A stretch of 64,000 nucleotides of DNA, taken from positions 114,938 to 178,937 of the forward strand of contig JAFURM010000055.1 in assembly GCA_017471925.1 (NCBI GenBank), read 5' to 3'. This DNA comes from Bacteroides sp. Lineage in GTDB: Bacteria; Bacteroidota; Bacteroidia; Bacteroidales; Bacteroidaceae. The position numbers and the translations under genes were made by a program. The notes beneath the pieces are model-generated. The model saw nothing but the letters and a program-made list of their open reading frames with translations. It was not told the origin of the DNA and did no database searches. Below, one piece after another: positions 32,873 to 43,100 of this stretch (positions are counted from its first letter, which is position 1; each line of letters begins with the position of its first letter).

Positions 32873-34450
32873 ATGAAACGTACATTACTCTACCTTACCC
32901 TCCTGTGTCTGTTTCCCCTCTGCCTGCCGGCCCAGATAACCGAGCGGCCACGGCCCGAAGAGTGGAAGCGGCTGACCCTTGGCGGCCGCTATATGGACCG
33001 CTTCCTGCCCATGAAGGGCGAAAAAAAACAATCTGCCTCCTGGGGAACCGACAGTGTGCGCATACGCTATGTGGACAACGGCATTGAGCGCGACGACACC
33101 TCCTTCTGGGGCGGCAACATCCTGCAAGATGCCGACGGCAGCTATCACCTCTTTGTATGCGGATGGCCCGAGAACTCCCCCAAAGGCCACATGTACTGGC
33201 CCAACTCCACGGTCTTCCATGCCACGAGCGAACAGTTGCACGGACCTTACACGGTGCAGGACACCCTGGGGAAAGGCCACAATCCCGAAGCCTTCCGCCT
33301 GGCCGACGGACGGATAGTGGTCTACGTCATCAACGGCTTTTATGTAGCCCCCGACATGAACGGTCCCTGGCAACGGGGCACGTTTGAATTTGACCCGCGC
33401 GACCGTAAAATCATCGAAGGCCTCTCCAACCTCACCTTTACCCGACGCCAGGACGGCTCTTTCCTGATGGTGTGCCGTGGCGGCGGCATATGGGTGAGCC
33501 GCGACGGATTGTCGCCCTACCGGCAGTTGAGCGACCGTCGGGTCTATCCCGACGTGGACGGCCGCTTTGAAGACCCTGTCGTGTGGCGCGACTCCCTGCA
33601 ATACCACCTCATCGTGAACGACTGGCTGGGACGCATCGCCTTCTACCAACGTTCCAAGGATGGACTCCATTGGGTCACCGAGCCGGGCGAAGCCTATGTA
33701 CCCGGCATCTCTGTCCATGCCGACGGTCATGCGGAACAATGGTTCAAGTATGAACGGGCCAAGGTCTTCCAGGACGAACACGGGCGCGTTGCCCAAATGA
33801 ACTTTGCCGTCATTGACACCATCAAATGGGAAGACCTGCCCAACGACCGGCACAGTTCCAAGAACATCTGTATCCCCATGAACAGAGGACTCCTCCTCTC
33901 CGTACTCAACAAGAAGCCCATCACTCCGCGCACACGCACCATCAAGCTCCGCATCAAGGCCGAGCCGGGCTTTGACCCCCAACGCGACATTGACCTCTCC
34001 TCCCTGCGCTTCGGTTCCTATACGGAGGTGAACTATGGCCGCGGCAGCAAGCCCCTGCGGGCAAAAAGCGAAGGGCAGGACCTCATCGTCACCTTCTCCG
34101 GCAAGGAGAGTGGCATCGGTTCCGAAGAGTTTGCCCCCAAACTGTTGGGACGTACCCGACAAGGGGAACTGCTTTACGGCTATGCCCGCCTGCCTTACGT
34201 GGACTACACCCCTCCCCTGCTCTCTGCCAGAGCACCTATATATAATAAGGAGGAGAACTGCCTGCAGGTCTGCGTGGAGAACTTTGGCCTGCGGAGTTCC
34301 CGGACATCCATGCTCACCATAAGTTGCGGCAAGCAGGTCGTGGCCCGTGGAGAGGTTCCCCCACTACAGCCCTATGCTTCAACGGAAGTGCGGCTTCCGC
34401 TGTCCGGCGAGTGGAACAGCGAAACATATGCGGTGGTAATAGGCGAATAG
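32873..34450 (+). CDS. secreted beta-propeller glycoside hydrolase-like protein
   Basis: 525 aa. An upstream ATG (32852) lies only 11 bases after the -7 element, so I start at MKRTLLYLTLLCLFPLCLPA, a signal peptide. The body has the blade pattern of the five-bladed GH43/GH32-type propeller: an acidic start (DDTSFWGGNILQDADGSYHL), HNPEAFRLADG in the middle, and RFEDPVVWRDSLQYHL near residue 233, the last like the acidic motif of GH43-like enzymes. A C-terminal beta-domain follows from about 350. I cannot place it in a numbered family. It begins the carbohydrate locus and probably trims side chains in the periplasm. Confidence 0.7.
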   Translation: MKRTLLYLTLLCLFPLCLPAQITERPRPEEWKRLTLGGRYMDRFLPMKGEKKQSASWGTDSVRIRYVDNGIERDDTSFWGGNILQDADGSYHLFVCGWPENSPKGHMYWPNSTVFHATSEQLHGPYTVQDTLGKGHNPEAFRLADGRIVVYVINGFYVAPDMNGPWQRGTFEFDPRDRKIIEGLSNLTFTRRQDGSFLMVCRGGGIWVSRDGLSPYRQLSDRRVYPDVDGRFEDPVVWRDSLQYHLIVNDWLGRIAFYQRSKDGLHWVTEPGEAYVPGISVHADGHAEQWFKYERAKVFQDEHGRVAQMNFAVIDTIKWEDLPNDRHSSKNICIPMNRGLLLSVLNKKPITPRTRTIKLRIKAEPGFDPQRDIDLSSLRFGSYTEVNYGRGSKPLRAKSEGQDLIVTFSGKESGIGSEEFAPKLLGRTRQGELLYGYARLPYVDYTPPLLSARAPIYNKEENCLQVCVENFGLRSSRTSMLTISCGKQVVARGEVPPLQPYASTEVRLPLSGEWNSETYAVVIGE

Positions 34451-34516
34451 AGGCGCATTGAATGATATTCCCCCCTTTTTGATTGCTTTTTAGAGTCTGC
34501 TATAAGGATGAATAGC

Positions 34517-34524
34517 TACCTTTG
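34517..34524 (+). promoter_or_regulatory. -7 element before the DUF2264 gene
   Basis: TACCTTTG lies 27 bases before the start at 34552, in the 101-base gap after the propeller gene. Confidence 0.45.
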
Positions 34525-34551
34525 CCAAATAATAACTCAAATTTTAGTATC

Positions 34552-35802
34552 ATGAAGATAACAAACTGTTTAGGGCTGATGCTGGCCCTGCTTCTGCTCT
34601 TCCCCGCAGAAGGCTTTGCAAAGAAGAAGAAAGAGAAAGTAATGACCGACCGCGAAGTGTGGACCGGCGTGCTCTATCAGATGGCTGCCCCCGTGCTCAG
34701 CAACATGAGCGAAGGCAAGCTGCAAGAGAACATGCTGGTAGAACTGAGCCCCACGTGGGACGGCCGCAACCGGAAAGTGACCTACATGGAGTGCTTCGGC
34801 CGACTGATGGCCGGACTTGCTCCCTGGCTGGCCCTGCCCGACGATGATACCGCCGAAGGCCAACAGCGCAAGCAGCTGCGCGAATGGGCCCTGAAGAGCT
34901 ATGCCAACGCCGTAGATCCCGAAAGCCCCGACTATCTCCTGTGGCGCAAGGAGGGACAGACATTGGTGGATGCCGCCTATGTGGCCGAAAGTTTCCTCAG
35001 AGCCTATGATGCCCTGTGGATGCCGTTAGACAGCCTGACCAAACAACGCTACATCACCGAATTTACCCAGCTGCGCCGCGTAGACCCACCTTATACCAAC
35101 TGGCTCCTCTTCTCCTCCACCGTGGAGTGCTTCCTGCGCAAGGCGGGTGCACAGAGTGACACTTACCGCATCGTCTCTGCCCTGCGCAAGGTGGAAGAGT
35201 GGTACGTGGGCGACGGCTTCTACAGCGACGGACCCGAATTTGCCTTCGACTACTACAACAGCTATGTGCTGCACCCCATGTACGTGGAGTGTCTGGAGGT
35301 GATGACCAAAGCCGGCAAAAACCGCATCTGGAATGCCCCCGAGTGCAACTATCAGCGTGCCCAGAAGCGCATGCAACGTTATGGCATGATTCTGGAGCGC
35401 CTCATCTCGCCCGAAGGCACCTTCCCCGTCTACGGACGCTCCATCACCTACCGCACCGGCACCATGCAACCCCTGGCACTCCTGGCCTGGCGCGAATGGT
35501 TGCCCAAGGAACTCCCCAACGGACAGGTGCGTGCCGCACTGACCGCTGTCATTAAGCGCATGTTCGGCGACGGACGGAACTTCAACGAGAAAGGCTTCCT
35601 GACCCTTGGCTTCAACGGTTCACAACCCAACATTTCCGACTGGTACACCAACAACGGCAGCCTCTACATGGCCTCATTGGCATTCCTCCCGTTGGGTCTG
35701 CCCGCCGACCATCCCTTCTGGACCGATGCACCCCTGCCCTGGACTTCCAAGAAAGCGTGGGGCAGCGAGGACTTCCCCAAAGACCATGCACACAATGATT
35801 GA
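34552..35802 (+). CDS. DUF2264 (GH154-type) protein
   Basis: 416 aa, start set at MKITNCLGLMLALLLLFPAEGFA, a signal peptide. The rest is a helical alpha/alpha-toroid-like fold with DUF2264 stretches such as YMECFGRLMAGLAPWLALPD, FSSTVECFLRKAG, YVGDGFYSDGPEFAFDYYN and GRSITYRTG. DUF2264 proteins occur in gene clusters for uronic-acid glycans. From memory some have been placed in GH154 as beta-glucuronidases; I am not certain of this. The gene overlaps the next one by 17 bases. Confidence 0.85.
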   Translation: MKITNCLGLMLALLLLFPAEGFAKKKKEKVMTDREVWTGVLYQMAAPVLSNMSEGKLQENMLVELSPTWDGRNRKVTYMECFGRLMAGLAPWLALPDDDTAEGQQRKQLREWALKSYANAVDPESPDYLLWRKEGQTLVDAAYVAESFLRAYDALWMPLDSLTKQRYITEFTQLRRVDPPYTNWLLFSSTVECFLRKAGAQSDTYRIVSALRKVEEWYVGDGFYSDGPEFAFDYYNSYVLHPMYVECLEVMTKAGKNRIWNAPECNYQRAQKRMQRYGMILERLISPEGTFPVYGRSITYRTGTMQPLALLAWREWLPKELPNGQVRAALTAVIKRMFGDGRNFNEKGFLTLGFNGSQPNISDWYTNNGSLYMASLAFLPLGLPADHPFWTDAPLPWTSKKAWGSEDFPKDHAHND

Positions 35803-37117
35803 CCGATTGACACAAGCCATCCGCAGGGCTCTCCTCACCGGAGTGGCCCTTTGCGGACTGACATTCCTGCTCCAGGCCCAACAGTCCGGGACACGGATAG
35901 TGGAAGTGGGCAAGGGATACAGCGAGACTTCGGTCAACACCACCGTCTTCCGCAACAGTTCCCTGGTGACCCACGGCCGTGAGCAGTATATTGCCTATTA
36001 TGCCCCCGACGGCACGCTCGTACTGGGCAAACGGAAACTGGGCGACACCCGATGGACCCTGCAACGCACGCCCTACAAAGGCAACGTGAAGGATGCCCAC
36101 AACGTCATCAGCCTGATGCTGGACGGCAAGGGCTACCTGCACCTGGCTTTCGACCACCACGGACACCCCCTGAAGTACTGTCGCAGCCTGAAGCCACGCA
36201 GCCTGCAACTGGGCGACCTACAACCCATGACAGGCGTGGACGAAGGAGATGTCACCTATCCAGAGTTCTACACGCTGAAAGGAGGCGACCTGCTCTTTGC
36301 CTATCGCTCGGGCTCGTCGGGCCGCGGCAATCTGGTACTGAACCGCTACGACGTGAAGAGCGGAAGCTGGCACCGGGTGCAGGATGTGCTGATAGACGGC
36401 GAAGAGAAGCGCAACGCCTATTGGCAACTCTACGTGGATGCACAAGGCACCATACACCTCTCCTGGGTGTGGCGCGAGACATGGATGGTGGAGACCAACC
36501 ATGACTTGTGTTACGCGTGCTCCCGGGACAACGGAGTGACCTGGCAAAAGAGCGACGGAACCCCCTATGACCTGCCCATCCGGGCCGACAATGCCGAATA
36601 TGCTTGGCGCATTCCGCAAAACTCCGAACTGATTAACCAGACCAGCATGAGTGCCGATGCCGAGGGACACCCCTACATCGCCACCTATTGGCGGGATGCA
36701 GAGAGCGACGTGCCGCAGTATCGCCTGGTGTGGCACGACGGACACCAATGGCATGCCCGTCAGGTGGGCAACCGGCAGACACCCTTCACCCTGAAAGGTG
36801 GAGGAACCAAGATGATTCCCATAGCCCGGCCGCGCCTGGTGACCGACGGACGCAAGGCCTACTACATCTTCCGTGACGAAGAGCGGGGCAGCCGGGTCTC
36901 CCTGGCCGCTACCGACGACGTGGTGAACGGCCATTGGACAGTGACCGACCTCACCGACTTCTCCGTGGATGCCTGGGAACCCTCACACGACACCGAGCTG
37001 TGGAAGCAGCGCCGACGCCTGCACCTCTTCGTGCAGCCCACCCATCAAGGAGACGGCGAACGCACAGTGAACTCGGAACCCACAACAGTCTATGTCTTAG
37101 AAGTAAAAACCCCATAA
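35786..37117 (+). CDS. BNR-4 repeat protein, polysaccharide lyase-like
   Basis: 443 aa. It starts inside the end of the DUF2264 gene (ATG at 35786, or 35795). A signal peptide ends LTFLLQAQ. The rest has beta-propeller BNR-4 features: DAHNVISLMLDGKGYLHLAF, DHHGHPLKYCRS and YPEFYTLKGGDLLFAYRSGS. BNR-4 proteins include ulvan-lyase types (PL25), which cut next to a uronic acid after rhamnose using His, Tyr and Arg residues. The His of DAHN and DHHG, the Tyr of YPEFY and the Arg of AYRSGS could be these, an inference from memory. The downstream GH105 gene fits a lyase that leaves an unsaturated uronic acid. Confidence 0.72.
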   Translation: MHTMIDRLTQAIRRALLTGVALCGLTFLLQAQQSGTRIVEVGKGYSETSVNTTVFRNSSLVTHGREQYIAYYAPDGTLVLGKRKLGDTRWTLQRTPYKGNVKDAHNVISLMLDGKGYLHLAFDHHGHPLKYCRSLKPRSLQLGDLQPMTGVDEGDVTYPEFYTLKGGDLLFAYRSGSSGRGNLVLNRYDVKSGSWHRVQDVLIDGEEKRNAYWQLYVDAQGTIHLSWVWRETWMVETNHDLCYACSRDNGVTWQKSDGTPYDLPIRADNAEYAWRIPQNSELINQTSMSADAEGHPYIATYWRDAESDVPQYRLVWHDGHQWHARQVGNRQTPFTLKGGGTKMIPIARPRLVTDGRKAYYIFRDEERGSRVSLAATDDVVNGHWTVTDLTDFSVDAWEPSHDTELWKQRRRLHLFVQPTHQGDGERTVNSEPTTVYVLEVKTP

Positions 37118-37127
37118 ACGACAAACA

Positions 37128-38258
37128 ATGAACACAAAAAGCAAAGCTTTACTGATGGCCGCAGCCCTCACCCTGGGACTGACCTCCTGCACCCAAAGCA
37201 ACCTGCCCGATGCAGAGGTGGTGAAAGAGACCATACAACGAGTGAACAACCACTGGCAAACCACGCACCCCAAACACGGACGCGCTTTCTGGGACAATGC
37301 CGCCTACCACACGGGCAATATGGAAGTCTACTTCCTGACCGGTGACACCACGGCACTCAACTTCTCCAAAGCCTGGGCCGAACACAACGAATGGAAGGGC
37401 GCCAAGAGCGACAACCGCGACGAGTGGCGCTACAGCTATGGCGAGAGCAACGAATACGTACTCTTCGGCGACTATCAAATCTGTTTCCAGGTATACGCCG
37501 ACCTCTATACCATAGAGCCGGACTCACAGAAGATAGCCCGCGCCCGCGAGGTCATGGAATACCAGATGAGTACCGACAAGAACGATTACTGGTGGTGGGC
37601 CGACGGCCTCTACATGGTGATGCCCGTAATGACCAAGCTCTACAAGCTGACCGGCAATCCCCTCTACCTGGAGAAGCTTCACGAATACTGGAGCTATGCC
37701 AACAGCATCATGTATGATGAGGAAGAGGGACTCTACTTCCGCGACGGCAAATATGTCTATCCCAAGCACAAGAGCGTCAACGGCAAGAAAGACTTCTGGG
37801 CACGCGGCGATGGCTGGGTGTTGGCCGCCTTTGCCAAAGTGCTGAAAGACCTGCCCGAGGAAGATGCCCACCGCGACGAATACATCAGCTACTACCGGAA
37901 GCAGGCCGCTGCCGTAGCAGCCTGCCAACAGCCCGAGGGCTACTGGACACGCAGCCTGCTCGACCCCGAACATGCACCGGGTCCCGAGACCAGCGGCACG
38001 GCCTTCTTCACCTATGGCCTGCTGTGGGGCATGAACAACGGCTATCTGGAGAAGAGCGTCTATGAGCCTGTTGTACTCAAGGCTTGGGAATACCTCACTA
38101 CAGTGGCCCTGCAACCCGACGGCCGTGTGGGCTACGTGCAGCCCATCGGTGAGAAAGCCATTCCCGGCCAGGTAGTGGACGCCAACTCCACTTCCAACTT
38201 CGGCGTAGGAGCCTTCCTGCTGGCAGCCTGCGAAATGGTGCGCTACATCGAACAGTAA
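37128..38258 (+). CDS. unsaturated glucuronyl/rhamnogalacturonyl hydrolase (GH105, YteR-like)
   Basis: 376 aa. A lipobox (LGLTSC) suggests a lipoprotein. The (alpha/alpha)6-barrel sequence has the GH105/GH88 catalytic Asp in WWWADGLYMVMP, and DFWARGDGWVLAAFAKVL is also typical. GH105 enzymes hydrate the 4,5-unsaturated uronic acid that lyases leave at the non-reducing end and release it. It lies 10 bases after the BNR-4 gene, so a lyase-plus-hydrolase pair is encoded together. A strong terminator follows. Confidence 0.9.
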   Translation: MNTKSKALLMAAALTLGLTSCTQSNLPDAEVVKETIQRVNNHWQTTHPKHGRAFWDNAAYHTGNMEVYFLTGDTTALNFSKAWAEHNEWKGAKSDNRDEWRYSYGESNEYVLFGDYQICFQVYADLYTIEPDSQKIARAREVMEYQMSTDKNDYWWWADGLYMVMPVMTKLYKLTGNPLYLEKLHEYWSYANSIMYDEEEGLYFRDGKYVYPKHKSVNGKKDFWARGDGWVLAAFAKVLKDLPEEDAHRDEYISYYRKQAAAVAACQQPEGYWTRSLLDPEHAPGPETSGTAFFTYGLLWGMNNGYLEKSVYEPVVLKAWEYLTTVALQPDGRVGYVQPIGEKAIPGQVVDANSTSNFGVGAFLLAACEMVRYIEQ

Positions 38259-38290
38259 CCGGAATGACATATCCGGGACCATCAAACAGG

Positions 38291-38329
38291 GTGGCCGTCT
38301 CCTCTTTTGGGGAGGCGGCCACTCTTTTT
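38291..38329 (+). terminator. intrinsic terminator after GH105
   Basis: GTGGCCGTCTCC pairs with GGAGGCGGCCAC around a short loop and is followed by TCTTTTT. This separates the enzyme genes upstream from the sigma-factor operon. Confidence 0.8.
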
Positions 38330-38364
38330 GTCAGGTATAAGCAGATATTTTCGGAAACAATTCC

Positions 38365-38372
38365 TATCTTTG
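38365..38372 (+). promoter_or_regulatory. -7 element of the ECF sigma gene
   Basis: TATCTTTG lies 37 bases before the start codon at 38410. Confidence 0.5.
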
Positions 38373-38409
38373 CTCGCCGAGAGTATTAACTTATACCTAA
38401 TAATGTAGC

Positions 38410-38949
38410 ATGCGATTTGAAGAGATATATGTGGCATGGTATTCACGGCTGAAGTTTTTTGCTTCCGAGTATGTGACCTGCGAGGCCGATGCCGAGAACA
38501 TTGTTCAAGATGTCTTTGTGAATCTTTATCAGAAGAAAATCTATGAAGATGACGGGATTAATCTTGTGACCTATCTCTTTACCTCCATCAAGAACCGCTG
38601 CATAGACCACATCAGGCATAAACTCGTTGAGACAGAAGCCATTGAGCATATCCGCAAAGAGCACGAGCTGTCACTTCAGATGAAGTATGACTCCCTGAAA
38701 GCCTTCGACGTGGGCTTCAGTTCGGACGAGCAGTTGGAGCGGCTGATACGCAAGGCCATCAACGACCTGCCCCAACGTTGCCGGGAAGTGTTCATCAGGA
38801 ACAAGATACAGGGCAAGAAACAGCAGGTCGTAGCCGACGAACTGGGCATATCGGTGAAGACCGTGGAGGCACAGATGACCATTGCCTACAAGAAACTGAG
38901 GGAAGAACTGAAAGATTATCTGCCCCTGCTTCTCTTCCTCTTCACCTGA
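38410..38949 (+). CDS. ECF-type RNA polymerase sigma factor
   Basis: 179 aa. Region 2 has CEADAENIVQDVFVNLYQKK and FTSIKNRCIDHIRHK. Region 4 has LPQRCREVFIRNKIQGKKQ and ADELGISVKTVEAQMTIAYK. It should direct transcription of the susC/susD operon once its anti-sigma partner, encoded next, is triggered. In Bacteroides this sigma/FecR/STN-SusC arrangement is well known and is often linked to host or microbial glycans rather than plant ones. Confidence 0.94.
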   Translation: MRFEEIYVAWYSRLKFFASEYVTCEADAENIVQDVFVNLYQKKIYEDDGINLVTYLFTSIKNRCIDHIRHKLVETEAIEHIRKEHELSLQMKYDSLKAFDVGFSSDEQLERLIRKAINDLPQRCREVFIRNKIQGKKQQVVADELGISVKTVEAQMTIAYKKLREELKDYLPLLLFLFT

Positions 38950-39033
38950 GACAGACAAACAAATACAACTTTTTTTCTATTCTTTTAGGGGTTTTCTTTC
39001 CCCGGCTCGTCTAATTATAAAAAAGGATTAATA

Positions 39034-40002
39034 GTGGACGAAAGAATCATCAAATATTGTTCGGGCGAATTGAGCCAAGAAGAGGAGAGTCTCCTGTTAG
39101 AGGAGGCCTACCGCAATCCTGAGTTGAAAGCCGCCATCGTGGAATACCAGCACCTGCACACCCTGGTGGGATTGCAGGCCACTCCTGCCGACCATCACGA
39201 AGGGAAGAGACGGCTGAAACAGTTCAAACAACGGATGGAACTGCACAAGCGAAGAACAATACTCCTGACGTGGGGACGCTATGCAGCCGTCATCCTGCTG
39301 AGTTTTGCCCTGGCCTGGTTCATCGAATCGCGCACCGACACTTCCATCGACCTGAGTGACTTGCAGCAAGAGCTCTACGTTCCGGCCGGCCAGCGCGCCC
39401 GGCTGACCCTGAGCGACGGTACGGAAGTGTGGCTGAACGCCGGCTCCCGCCTGAGTTATCCATCGGTATTCGGCCAGGAGAGGAAGGTGGCACTCACGGG
39501 AGAAGCCTTCTTCAAGGTGACTTCAGACAAGAAGCACCCCTTCATCGTATCCACACAAAGCATTGATGTCAAGGCTGTGGGAACCGAGTTCAACGTGCGC
39601 AGCTATCCGAGTACGGAACAGACAGCCGTCTACCTGCAGGAGGGCGCGGTGCTCACCTACTTCCCCGGACAGGAGAAGGGCGGCTACCTCATGCAACCCG
39701 GACAGTTGCTGCTGCAAGAGGGGAAGACCTTTACCCTGAAACGGATGGATCCCGACGAACTGCTGTGGAGGGAGGGCATCTACGTCTTCAAGGGAGAGCG
39801 CATGGAGGAAATCGTGAAGAAGCTGGAGCTCTACTATGACGTAAACATTGTCGTGAAGCACGCCGATATACTGGACTACAAGTATGTGGGCAAGTTCAGG
39901 CAAAGCGATGGCGTGATGACCATCCTGCAGGTTATCCAGCGCATCCACCGGTTCAGCATCAAGAAGGACGAAGAGAAGAATGAAATTATCTTATATAAAT
40001 AA
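39034..40002 (+). CDS. FecR-type anti-sigma factor
   Basis: 322 aa starting at a GTG (39034) preceded by AAAGGA. A cytoplasmic N-terminal part (about 1-80) would hold the sigma factor. A single membrane segment lies near 83-100 (YAAVILLSFALAWFIE). The periplasmic FecR domain follows (LYVPAGQRARLTLSDGTEVW, then LTGEAFFKV). The C-terminal part (DPDELLWREGIYVFKGERME, then YYDVNIVVKHADIL) is the DUF4974 region that would contact the STN domain of SusC. Confidence 0.93.
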   Translation: MDERIIKYCSGELSQEEESLLLEEAYRNPELKAAIVEYQHLHTLVGLQATPADHHEGKRRLKQFKQRMELHKRRTILLTWGRYAAVILLSFALAWFIESRTDTSIDLSDLQQELYVPAGQRARLTLSDGTEVWLNAGSRLSYPSVFGQERKVALTGEAFFKVTSDKKHPFIVSTQSIDVKAVGTEFNVRSYPSTEQTAVYLQEGAVLTYFPGQEKGGYLMQPGQLLLQEGKTFTLKRMDPDELLWREGIYVFKGERMEEIVKKLELYYDVNIVVKHADILDYKYVGKFRQSDGVMTILQVIQRIHRFSIKKDEEKNEIILYK

Positions 40003-40061
40003 AACCTGTTGTTTAACTTTTAATCCCCCAATTATGAAGACATAGAAAGAACAAAAGAAAG

Positions 40062-40089
40062 CCCGGCAAGTGTTGCAGCACCTGCCGGG
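40062..40089. other. stem-loop between fecR and susC
   Basis: CCCGGCA (40062-40068) pairs with TGCCGGG (40083-40089), with GTG/CAC inside. A plus-strand T-run is missing, so it may be an RNA-processing or stability structure rather than a terminator. It lies 54 bases upstream of the susC start. Confidence 0.5.
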
Positions 40090-40143
40090 AAAAGTAAACC
40101 CATCGAGAAATAACATTAAGTATTTACTTTAGACAGCAAAGGT

Positions 40144-43100
40144 ATGAAAAAAAACACTTTGTCAGGGCATGCTTTATGCCTAAAAAACTTCAAAAAGACA
40201 ATTCGAGTCATGAAAATCACTTTCATTTGTTTGTTTATTTGCGTATCGCAGTTGTTTGCAGTGAATAGCGCAGCCCAAAACTCCGTTATCCAACTGAAAA
40301 CAGACCACTTATCCATCGGAGAACTCTTCAGGGAAATCGAGGAGCAGACGGACTACCTCGTGGTCTACAGCACCAACGATGTCCGTGCCGGCCTCCCCGT
40401 GTCAGTCAGCAAGAAAAGCGGTAAAGTTTCCGAACTGCTGAACGAAGCTTTGGAAGGTCAGGAACTGAAATATGAACTGAAAGACAACTACATCATCGTC
40501 TCTGCATCCGCTGCAGCCCAACAGGATGGCCGTAAGGTGAGCGGTCAGGTAGTAGACGCACAAGGCGAGCCCATCATCGGTGCCAACGTGGTAGTGAAAG
40601 GCACCAGCAACGGTGTGATTACCGATATTGACGGACGCTATACACTGAACGGTGTGCCGGCTGATGCCGTCATCCTGTTCTCCTACATCGGCTACCAAAG
40701 CACCGAGCTTAAGGCTTCAGACAAGAACATCGCCAAAGTAGTGCTGCAGGAAGACAGCAAACTGCTGGAAGAAGTCGTGGTAGTAGGTTACGGCAAGCAG
40801 TCCGAGAAACTGGTTACCACCTCCATCAGTTCACTGAAAGTGGACGAGGTGGATCAGGGTAACGACTACAACGTGGCCAAGATGCTGCAGGGACGTACCC
40901 CCGGTGTCAATGTCTCCACTCCCAGCGGTATTCCCGGTCAGCAACCCAACGTCCGCGTGCGTGGTATCGCCTCCATCAGCGGCAGCGCCACTCCGCTCTA
41001 CGTAGTGGACGGTGTGCCCAGCGACAACATGCCCTACCTCAACCCCAACGACATTGAGCGTATGGACGTACTGAAGGATGCCTCGGCTACCGCCATCTAT
41101 GGTTCACGCGCCAACAACGGTGTCATCATCATCACCACCAAGAGCGGCGGCAACAATGAGAAGACCAGCATCAATGCCAGCGTGCGCCACTCCATCGGCT
41201 GGATTGCCAATGACATCGAAATGGCCAACTCCGAAGAGTATATCCGCACCCTGCAACAGGCCGTAGACAACTGGAACACCCAGTTTGCCGACCAGATTGC
41301 TGCCGGCAAGAAGAAAGCCGAAACCTTCCTTGTGCCCGATAACATTCAGGACACCGACTGGATGAGCTACCTGCAACGCAACGCCGCACACACAACCAAC
41401 GCCAACATCAACCTGCAGGGCGGCAACAAGAAGACTACCTTCTTCGTATCGGCCGGCTTGAACGACCAGCAGGGCATCCTGCGCAAAACGGCCTTCCAAC
41501 AGACCAACATGCGTGCCAAGTTCTCCCACATCATCAACAACGTCTTCAAGGTGAACGTCAACCTCTCCGGCTCCTACACCAAAGAGGAACTCTCTGAAGA
41601 GAGCGACACCTCACTGAAGATTATCCGTTCCGCACGCGAGCAACAGCCTTGGATAAGCCCCTATCAGGAAGATGGAAGCTACACCAAGCAGGGTACCCAC
41701 CTGTTGCGTCACAACCCCGTGATGGTACTTGACGAAGAGGACATCCGCAACAACCGTTTTGAAGGTATCGGTACAGTAAGCTTCGACATCACTCCCTTCA
41801 AGGGCTTCAAGTACACTCCTTCGTTCAGCGCCTACGGCAAGTTCTCTGACGGCCGCAAGACGATGACTGAAAAGCATGACGCACGTTCCACCAACGCCTC
41901 TTGGGGTGCCTTGTCTCAGGCCAAGAACACGACCTACCGCTTTGTCATAGACAACGTGTTCTCCTATGACAACACTTGGGACAAGCTGATTTACTCCGTC
42001 ATGCTGGGTCACTCTTTCGAGAAGTATGCCTACGAGCAGTTCGGTGCACGAAGCGACAACTATAAGGACAATGCCTATCCCTCTTCCAGTTTCGGTCTGA
42101 TCAACTCGGGAACAGCCATCTATGCGGGCAGCATCGGCTACAATGCCTATGCCATTGAGTCCTACTTCGGACGTATCGCCCTGAACTGGGATAACCGCTA
42201 TATCCTGAACGCCACCGTTCGTAGCGACGGTTCTTCACGTTTCTCCAAGAACAACCGTTACGGCACATTCCCCTCTGCCTCACTGGCCTGGCGCGTAAGC
42301 AACGAAGCGTTCTATCCCGAAGATGCTTTGGTCAACGACCTGAAGGTACGTCTCAGCTGGGGTAACACCGGCTCCATGGCCGGCATCAGCGACTGGGCAG
42401 CCATGTCACTCGTTTCCTCCAGCTCCAGTTCATCCTACAACGGTTCAGCCGGTTTCTCCATTGGCAACGAAGCCAACAATCTGACGTGGGAGAAGTCCAC
42501 ACAGTATAACTTCGGTGTGGATGCCGAATTGTTCAACGGCCGCATGAAGCTGGGTCTTGATGCCTACTACCAACGTACGCACGGCCTGCTCTATGCCACC
42601 AACATGATTGCCACTTCCGGCTACTCCAGCCGTACGGCCAACAAAGGAAAGATTGAGAACAAGGGTTTGGAATTCATCGTATCGGGCGACATCCTGACCG
42701 GTGACTTCAAGTGGGACATGAGTGCCAACATCAGCTGGACCAAGAACAAGTTGAAAGAGTTGGACGGCGTACTCGACATGGAAATCGTCAGCTCCGGCAA
42801 CTATGTCTATGGCGGTACCTACCATGCCCTCATCGTGGGCAAACCGGTCAGCGCCTACTACATGTACAAGATGGAAGGATTGTATCAGAAGGACTCCGAA
42901 GTTCCTGAAAAACTCTACGCCAAGGGTGTACGTGCCGGTGACGTGAAATACAACGACCTGAACAACGATGGTGACATCACCGAAGACGACCGTCAATACG
43001 TGGGCAAGGTAACTCCCGACTTCACGGGCGGTATCACCTCCAACATGAGCTGGAAGGGATTTGACCTCTCCATCTTCTGCCAATACTCCGTGGGTGGCAA